From Deltaproteobacteria bacterium (GTDB lineage Bacteria; Desulfobacterota; GWC2-55-46; DRQE01): a stretch of 10,465 nucleotides of DNA. The translations under genes and the position numbers were made by a program. Of the stretch, positions 6,639 through 10,465 are shown piece by piece. The stretch spans positions 1 through 10,465 of the forward strand of contig JACRCB010000142.1 in the NCBI GenBank assembly GCA_016219165.1. Direction: 5' to 3'. How positions within the stretch are numbered: position 1 is the stretch's first letter; each line of letters starts with the position of its first letter. The notes under the pieces were generated by a model. It was not told where the DNA came from and made no database searches. It saw only the letters and a list, made by a program, of their open reading frames with translations.

Positions 6639-7262
6639 TTATTTAGTGCCCTGCTCCTTTGCCCCTTCCCCCTCGGGTATGAACCTGAAGGTCATAGCGA
6701 GGAATTTGGCGTTGAGGCCGGGGGATAGATTCGCAAAACCCTTGATGTCCGCGAGTGTGACGTTTATCCCCTCGACATTGACTATCCTCGGAAGTTTGCT
6801 TACCCTTTCGCAGAATTCATACAGGCTCTCATAAGTGCCGTCTACCTCCATATCTACCGGGACCTCCGCGTAGAAACCCCTCGGGACCTCGGGCTTGGGC
6901 CTGAAGAGCAGTATCTTAAGGCCCGACATCCTGCCTGCCTCGCTTACGCTGTCTATAAGGCTCGGTATCTCCTTTTCGTTCGGCAGCTGCGTAAGGGCCT
7001 TTTCCAACTGCCCTTCCAGTTCCTGTTTCTCCATCTGATACCGGGGGACGTCCTTTGCGATATTCCTGTTTTCGGCCAACTGGACGGAGAATTCATTCAT
7101 CCTCTCTTTCAAGGCGCCTATTTCCGTCAACCTCGGGCCGAGCAGGAACTGGTAGAAAAGCCCCGCAATCACGACCTCGACGACCGCAATGATGAGCGCT
7201 TTCCTGGAAAGCGGCAGTTTAAGGAGGCTGTCAACCTTTAATAGACTCTTTATGCCGGCCAT
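6639..7262 (-). CDS. pilO: Type IV pilus inner-membrane protein PilO
   Basis: Partner of PilN in the inner-membrane alignment subcomplex that connects cytoplasmic PilM and the pilus motor to PilP and PilQ. The 207 residues comprise a short basic cytoplasmic N-terminus, one transmembrane helix (about 22-41, preceded by SRK), a periplasmic coiled coil (about 44-95, with NEFSVQLAEN and EKQELEGQLEKALTQLP), and a ferredoxin-like domain including DGTYESLYEFCERVSKLPRIV and a final AMTFRFI strand. The C-terminal tail is short and charged. Its ATG abuts the pilN TAG stop with no gap, and its TAA abuts the pilP ATG, so the three genes form one coupled translation unit. The plan and neighbours match PilO closely. 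Confidence 0.94.
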   Translation of the reverse strand: MAGIKSLLKVDSLLKLPLSRKALIIAVVEVVIAGLFYQFLLGPRLTEIGALKERMNEFSVQLAENRNIAKDVPRYQMEKQELEGQLEKALTQLPNEKEIPSLIDSVSEAGRMSGLKILLFRPKPEVPRGFYAEVPVDMEVDGTYESLYEFCERVSKLPRIVNVEGINVTLADIKGFANLSPGLNAKFLAMTFRFIPEGEGAKEQGTK

Positions 7263-7805
7263 CTATTTTCTCTCAATCTGCAGGGTGAACTCGACCATGT
7301 CCCGTCCGGATGCCTCTCTCTTCCCTCTCTGCGCCACCACGAGTTCCACCTTTGCGAAACCTTCGTAGGCCTGTAATCCCCTCATGAAATCCGCCACGGC
7401 TTCGTCCGAGGCGGCGTATCCGTTAAGGGCAATCACCTTGCCGTTGTCGGCAAGCGATTTAAGCCATGCCCTCGGCGGGACCGCGAAGCCCACCTTCGTA
7501 AAAAGTTCGACCGGACCCGTGCGCGCGCTCTCGAGTTTCCTTACCACATCGAGCTTGCCCTGGACGACCCGCTTGTCTTCTTTTAATTTAGAGAGTTCCC
7601 CGACCTGTTTTTTAAGTTCCTGGAGTTCATTTTCGGCCGTCGAGATATCCTGATTGAGAAGCGTCATATCGCTCGTCAACTTGAAATATAACGCTATGGA
7701 GATGGCGGCAACGCTTAAGGTGATAAGCCCGGCCACGGTGAGCTGGAACCTTATCGATTCTTTTTTCTTTGCCGCCCTTACCGGCAGCAGATTAATGCGT
7801 ATCAT
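7263..7805 (-). CDS. pilN: Type IV pilus inner-membrane protein PilN
   Basis: Bitopic inner-membrane protein whose N-terminal tail binds the actin-like PilM and whose periplasmic part pairs with PilO. The 180-residue protein opens with the hallmark MIRINLLP, the PilM-binding peptide. A basic segment (KKKESIR) follows, then a transmembrane helix (about 20-42), a coiled coil (about 45-92, with ENELQELKKQVGELSKLKEDK) and a periplasmic alpha/beta domain that includes PPRAWLKSLADNG and IALNGYAASDEAVADFM. The ribosome-binding site GGTGAGGG sits directly before the ATG. It starts 42 bases after the pilM stop and abuts pilO. Confidence 0.95.
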   Translation of the reverse strand: MIRINLLPVRAAKKKESIRFQLTVAGLITLSVAAISIALYFKLTSDMTLLNQDISTAENELQELKKQVGELSKLKEDKRVVQGKLDVVRKLESARTGPVELFTKVGFAVPPRAWLKSLADNGKVIALNGYAASDEAVADFMRGLQAYEGFAKVELVVAQRGKREASGRDMVEFTLQIERK

Positions 7806-7847
7806 CCCTCACCCCGCCTTATCATTAAAACGCCGCGCGTTCTCCGT

Positions 7848-8912
7848 TCATCGGTCGCCGAGTTTCCTCGTTGCCAGTCCCACCGCCACCCCGAAGTGCG
7901 GGGCGAGGTCTTTCATCTTCTCCGGGTCGAACACCTTGGGATTGCACGTAATGCCGTTAAACGGATTCGCAACCTCTACTATCATGTCCATCTTCTCCTG
8001 AACCGTCTCCTTAAGCCCCGCGACCTTGACCCCGCCGCCGCTTAAGAATATCTTGTTGACAATGACCGCGGGGTTCCCGCCGAGGAAAAAATCCACCGAC
8101 CTTTTCACTTCCGCTGCCACGTTGGATGAAACGCTGCCTAGAGCCTTGTTGAGTTCGGACTGCTCGAACCGGCCTTTCACATGGCCGAGTTTTATATCCT
8201 CGGCCTCCTTGAAGGTGATGTTAAAGTTTCTCTGGATTTCCTCCGTAAACTGGTTGCCTCCCAGCGGGATGGACCGGGTGAACGCCGTAACGCCGCCTAC
8301 GAGGATGGAGATGCTCGTTATGCTTGCCCCTATGTTCACCATCACGACGTTCTCGCCCGGGGCGAACGTATAATTTATCTCGAGCATGTTTTCGAGGGCG
8401 AACGAGTCCACGTCCACGACCACGGGGTTAAGCCCGGCTTCCCTTATAACGTTTACGTAATCGTTTATGACGTCCTTTTTTACGGCGACGAGCATGACGT
8501 CCATCTGCCCCTTGCCCGCCGCAACCTCTCCCATAATCTGAAAATCTATGTTGACGTCGGTCATGGGGAAGGGTATGTACTGTTCGGCCTCCCACTGGAT
8601 GCTCTCCCCGAGTTCCTCCTCGGTCATCGCCGGAAGGCTTACCTTCTTTATGATGACCGAATGGCCGGTGAGCGAGGAGACCGCGTCCTTTGTCTTTACG
8701 TTCTCTTCCTTCACAAGTGCGGCTATGGTATTGGTGACGGTCATCGAGTCTATTATGGAGCCGTCCACTATGGCCTCGGGCGGGAGATAGGCTATGCCCA
8801 ACTTCGCCAGTTCCCATCCCTTCTTGGCCTGCCTCAATTGCAGAAGTTTTATGGAACTGGAACCTATATCCAGCGCCATGACCTCTTTTTTCTTCAGAAA
8901 CGGCAGTTCCAT
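7848..8912 (-). CDS. pilM: Type IV pilus actin-like ATPase PilM
   Basis: Cytoplasmic FtsA/actin-fold protein that binds ATP and the N-terminal peptide of PilN, coupling the pilus motor to the envelope complex. With the start at 8912 it has 354 residues, the usual family size. Seen in order: phosphate-1 loop VMALDIGSSSIKLLQL (11-26), SSLTGHSVIIKKVSLP, WEAEQYIPFP, DVDSFALENM, the phosphate-2 region NIGASITSISI with SIPLGGNQFTEEIQ, and the adenosine-binding FLSGGGVKVAGL near the C-terminus. I preferred Met at 8912 because GAGGGGC precedes it and the downstream residues match other PilM N-termini. An upstream ATG at 8963 would add a Cys-rich, unrelated-looking 17 residues and has no good ribosome-binding site. 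It is the first of five pil genes, 63 bases after the Xre-type gene. Confidence 0.95.
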   Translation of the reverse strand: MELPFLKKKEVMALDIGSSSIKLLQLRQAKKGWELAKLGIAYLPPEAIVDGSIIDSMTVTNTIAALVKEENVKTKDAVSSLTGHSVIIKKVSLPAMTEEELGESIQWEAEQYIPFPMTDVNIDFQIMGEVAAGKGQMDVMLVAVKKDVINDYVNVIREAGLNPVVVDVDSFALENMLEINYTFAPGENVVMVNIGASITSISILVGGVTAFTRSIPLGGNQFTEEIQRNFNITFKEAEDIKLGHVKGRFEQSELNKALGSVSSNVAAEVKRSVDFFLGGNPAVIVNKIFLSGGGVKVAGLKETVQEKMDMIVEVANPFNGITCNPKVFDPEKMKDLAPHFGVAVGLATRKLGDR

Positions 8913-8975
8913 GCCCCTCTTCTTCCAAGCGCCGCCGCACGCATGATTGCAAAACGCGGCCATAACGGCGCTTCG

Positions 8976-9179
8976 CTATTCACTGAATATCAACTCACGC
9001 TCCGAAAGTTTAAGCCCGAGGGCCTGTATAATCTTTCTCTTGGTATCGACCCTGCATTCGTAACCCTTCTCAATCCTGTCGATAGTGATGGGCGAAATCC
9101 CGGCCTTGCGCGCAAGTTCGGATTTGGTGATGAGCATGTCTTCCCTTATCTTCTTCAGGTTGTTCTTTTTCCTCGCCAT
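8976..9179 (-). CDS. Small Xre-type helix-turn-helix protein
   Basis: A 67-residue protein that is almost entirely one DNA-binding domain of the Xre/Cro type. The pattern is NLKKIREDMLITKSELARKA, then GISPITIDRIEKG, then DTKRKIIQALGL, with the helix-turn-helix at about 19-38. There is no second domain for a ligand or oligomerisation. The start at 9179 has GGAGAAAAGG a few bases upstream; an in-frame ATG at 9230 would add 17 unlikely residues. It stands between the promoter region and pilM on the same strand, so it is probably cotranscribed with the pil genes and may regulate them or itself. I recall similar tiny Xre genes before pilM in Geobacter-like genomes, but no target or role is established from this sequence. 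Confidence 0.88.
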   Translation of the reverse strand: MARKKNNLKKIREDMLITKSELARKAGISPITIDRIEKGYECRVDTKRKIIQALGLKLSERELIFSE

Positions 9180-9249
9180 TGCCTTTTCTCCGGCAAGAAT
9201 ATAACGCCGGCCCGCCTCCCAACGATACAAACTCTTTCATGCCTGTCAT

Positions 9250-9258
9250 ATTATAACA
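9250..9258 (-). promoter_or_regulatory. Candidate extended -10 promoter
   Basis: The minus strand reads TGTTATAAT: a perfect -10 hexamer with the extended TGn motif. No good -35 lies 16 to 18 bases upstream (GAATAA at best), but extended -10 promoters need little from it. The start of transcription would fall near 9243, giving an xre leader of about 64 bases. It may work with, or instead of, the TTGACA promoter just upstream. Confidence 0.6.
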
Positions 9259-9269
9259 AAACCACCCTA

Positions 9270-9298
9270 ACTTTATTCTATCAGCGGTAATTTGTCAA
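9270..9298 (-). promoter_or_regulatory. Candidate sigma-70 promoter with perfect -35
   Basis: The minus strand reads a perfect -35 TTGACA (9298-9293), a 17-base spacer and TAAAGT (9275-9270), which matches four of six -10 positions. It is preceded by a long A/T-rich tract (9299-9340) that could act as an UP element. It points into xre-pilMNOPQ. Recognised by pattern only. Confidence 0.55.
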
Positions 9299-9299
9299 G

Positions 9300-9327
9300 A
9301 ATTTTCTAAAATTGGTTATAAGTTATA
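9300..9327. promoter_or_regulatory. Two short AT palindromes upstream of the promoter
   Basis: AATTTT-CT-AAAATT (9300-9313) and TATAA-G-TTATA (9317-9327) are both exact inverted repeats lying just upstream of the TTGACA box. They could be operator half-sites, for example for the Xre-type protein, or simply part of an UP element. In DNA this AT-rich such palindromes also arise by chance. Confidence 0.3.
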
Positions 9328-9353
9328 TAAAATTATGAGGGGACTGTGGGGCC

Positions 9354-9495
9354 GTTGAAAAAGGCTCATACTGTCATTGCGAGCGAAGCGAAGCAATCTC
9401 AACAATCGTGTAGTTTTAAAGGGATTGCTTCGGGGCCGACCCATCCTTCGGATGGGTTCCCCGCCCTCGCAATGACACACGGGAGGTTTTTCAAC
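9354..9495. mobile_element. MITE-like nested inverted-repeat element
   Basis: A 142-base element is built from nested inverted repeats. The outer ends are GTTGAAAAA (9354-9362) and TTTTTCAAC (9487-9495). Inside are TGTCATTGCGAG (9372-9383) and its exact complement (9466-9477), then CGAAGCAATCTC (9389-9400) against GGGATTGCTTCG (9421-9432) with one mismatch. The right half carries an 8-bp hairpin (9439-9446 with 9450-9457). There is no coding capacity. The TGTCATTGCGAG...GAAGCAATCTC motif is, from memory, a widespread dispersed intergenic repeat in several bacterial phyla. No clear target-site duplication is visible. Confidence 0.65.
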
Positions 9496-9510
9496 AGCCT
9501 CGCTGTGCCC

Positions 9511-9541
9511 AATCCCCCCAATCCCCCTTTGGAAAAGGGGG
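9511..9541. repeat. C-rich repeat with 8-bp hairpin
   Basis: Two C-runs (AATCCCCCC then AATCCCCC) lead into a perfect hairpin, CCCCCTTT (9523-9530) with AAAGGGGG (9534-9541) and loop GGA. It sits 27 bases beyond the stop of the PilX-like gene. The minus strand has no T-tract after the stem, so it is a poor intrinsic terminator and looks more like a dispersed repeat, though it could still block 3' exonucleases. Confidence 0.45.
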
Positions 9542-9567
9542 AGGAAGTTGTTCTGTCATTGCCTTAT

Positions 9568-10465
9568 CTACCGCCTCACCCACCTCAAGACCTTCGGCAT
9601 CCCTATTGTCTGTGCCACCCCCGCGGCGACGTCAAGGCTTCCAACGCCGGTTACGTTGCCGTTGAAATCGATGGTGTCCTGGGCCATTATTGTGCCGTAT
9701 ATGTCTATCGTGCCGGTCCCTCCGAGGTTCCCCATGACGTATATCATCCCTTCCCAGAGGAAGGTGCCGGAGACGTCAAGGTCTCCGGTAACTATGAGGA
9801 TGCCCCTGCCCGCGCCGTTGCTCGTTATCTTGGCGGTTTTGCCGGGGTTGTCTATGTATATGACCTTCGAGTCGTTGCCGCAGATATGCGGGGCCGGGTC
9901 TGTCGTGGCGTTCGTGCTGCACGGGTTGCCCCAGTCCGTCGTGTCATATACAACGGTGGCCCCCACCTGATTATACGGGGACGGCGGGTCCGCGTAACTC
10001 TTGAGGTCAGAGAGGTCAACGCCGAGGTAGGAGTTCATAACTGCCTCGCCGGGGTAGGTCGCGGAGCAGGCATTGGTGCAACTTCCGGAGCACCCGCTGG
10101 TCCCGCCGTCGGCCGGGTCCGCGCATACGTTGGCCGCCAGGGTGGTGGAGCCGCCCGCGTCCAGGCTTGAATTCGAGAATATCTCCCCTGCCGGGGGCAC
10201 GACGTTCAAAGTGCTCGCGGCTATAAAGGCCCTCACGTCCGCGACCGTCCCTGCCGCGGACGTCGTCCCCTCCGAATCTATCCGGTAAACGGGAACGCCG
10301 GCGGTGCATGAGCGCGGCACCGCCGTGCCTGTAAACCCGAAGTCCTTGCAGTAAAGGACTATCTCGTTATTGCAGCCGTTTCCGGGAGGGTTGTCGTTGC
10401 ACCATGTGTCCCCGCCTTCAAACGCGTATGAGAGGTTCGCATTGTATGTCCCGTCAAGGCCCGGG
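9568..10465 (-). CDS. PilX-like pilus accessory protein, 3' part only
   Basis: The frame is open from the window edge to a TAG stop at 9570-9568, so about 298 residues of a longer protein are visible; its N-terminus (expected prepilin leader and helix) lies outside. The visible part is extracellular in character: rich in Gly, Thr, Ser, Asn and Asp, with about a dozen cysteines in pairs or short spacings (GCSGSC, SCTAG, ICGN) suggesting disulfides. The last 70 residues form a beta-helix-like repeat (GRGILIVTGDLDVSGTF, then GMIYVMGNLGGTGTIDIYG, TIMAQDTIDFNG) ending PKVLRWVRR. That pattern resembles the C-terminal region of PilX-like minor pilus proteins, and the position before pilM fits. A GTG at 10320 is internal, since the frame continues upstream of it. 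Other polymer-forming surface proteins share such repeats, so the family call is moderate. Confidence 0.6.
   Translation of the reverse strand, partial: PGLDGTYNANLSYAFEGGDTWCNDNPPGNGCNNEIVLYCKDFGFTGTAVPRSCTAGVPVYRIDSEGTTSAAGTVADVRAFIAASTLNVVPPAGEIFSNSSLDAGGSTTLAANVCADPADGGTSGCSGSCTNACSATYPGEAVMNSYLGVDLSDLKSYADPPSPYNQVGATVVYDTTDWGNPCSTNATTDPAPHICGNDSKVIYIDNPGKTAKITSNGAGRGILIVTGDLDVSGTFLWEGMIYVMGNLGGTGTIDIYGTIMAQDTIDFNGNVTGVGSLDVAAGVAQTIGMPKVLRWVRR

Larger units (their letters stand above)
9180..9567. other. Intergenic control and repeat region between the PilX-like gene and xre
   Basis: This 388-base stretch carries no supported gene. From high to low coordinates it holds a G/C hairpin (9523-9541), a nested inverted-repeat element (9354-9495), an AT-rich segment with two short palindromes (9317-9327 and 9300-9313), two overlapping candidate promoters for the minus strand (9250-9298), and a leader of roughly 65 bases up to the xre start. 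Base composition falls sharply to AT-rich between about 9240 and 9340 compared with the coding DNA on both sides, as expected of a promoter region. Confidence 0.7.

Noticed and set aside
8913..8963. Extended PilM N-terminus from the ATG at 8963
   Set aside because: The extra 17 residues are unlike PilM proteins and have no good ribosome-binding site, whereas 8912 has GAGGGG upstream and gives the usual length.
8181..9290. Long plus-strand open frame (369 codons) opposite pilM, xre and the promoter region
   Set aside because: It is antisense to two supported genes and runs on through the promoter region; the translation has no recognisable motif and looks like a complement of pilM codons.
9523..9541. 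Hairpin as the terminator of the PilX-like gene
   Set aside because: The stem is perfect, but the minus strand after it is G-rich rather than T-rich, so it does not fit an intrinsic terminator.
10318..10320. GTG as start of the PilX-like gene
   Set aside because: The same frame continues without a stop to the window edge with matching composition and further cysteines, so the GTG is an internal valine codon.
1..10465. CRISPR array, tRNA, rRNA, riboswitch or defence system
   Set aside because: No regularly spaced identical repeats, no tRNA-like cloverleaf or rRNA sequence noticed, and every recognisable gene belongs to pilus assembly, a small regulator or the shikimate pathway.

Overview
The window is one long minus-strand block, read from high to low coordinates, from a GC-rich Gram-negative bacterium. 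A complete PilM-N-O-P-Q alignment complex with an outer-membrane secretin shows the double membrane. The order pilMNOPQ followed by aroC-aroK-aroB, with a tiny Xre-type gene just before pilM, is what I remember from Geobacter-like Desulfobacterota and some Nitrospirota. Frequent ATA (Ile) and AGG (Arg) codons would fit those groups. The taxon is inference from memory; no rRNA or tRNA is present to test it.

Layout in transcription order: (1) 10465-9568, the 3' part of a secreted, cysteine-rich PilX-like pilus accessory protein, cut by the window edge. (2) 9567-9180, a non-coding stretch with a G/C-rich hairpin, a MITE-like nested inverted-repeat element (9354-9495), and an AT-rich control region with two candidate promoters facing the xre-pil genes. 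(3) 9179-8976, a 67-aa Xre-type helix-turn-helix protein. (4) 8912-3227, pilM, pilN, pilO, pilP and pilQ, tightly packed, with pilN/pilO/pilP abutting stop to start. (5) 3210-3168, a canonical intrinsic terminator. (6) 3156-272, aroC, aroK and aroB (chorismate synthase, shikimate kinase, 3-dehydroquinate synthase). (7) 271-1, repeat-rich non-coding DNA with several degenerate palindromes, one of which overlaps the aroB stop.

Function: PilM (cytoplasmic actin-like protein), PilN and PilO (inner-membrane coiled-coil proteins) and PilP (lipoprotein) form the type IV pilus alignment subcomplex that connects the motor to the PilQ secretin. The PilX-like protein is probably a minor, surface-exposed pilus component. 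The three aro genes supply steps 2, 5 and 7 of the shikimate pathway to chorismate and have no obvious functional tie to pili.

The window is mostly well-known biology and I see no clearly new system. The points most worth a second look are: the terminator whose T-tract ends 11 nt before the aroC start codon, leaving no room for a separate aro promoter (attenuator-like layout); a shikimate kinase with Leu where the near-invariant shikimate-binding Arg should be; palindromic repeats invading both ends of aroB; the MITE-like element next to the pil promoter; and the dual-promoter region before the small regulator.
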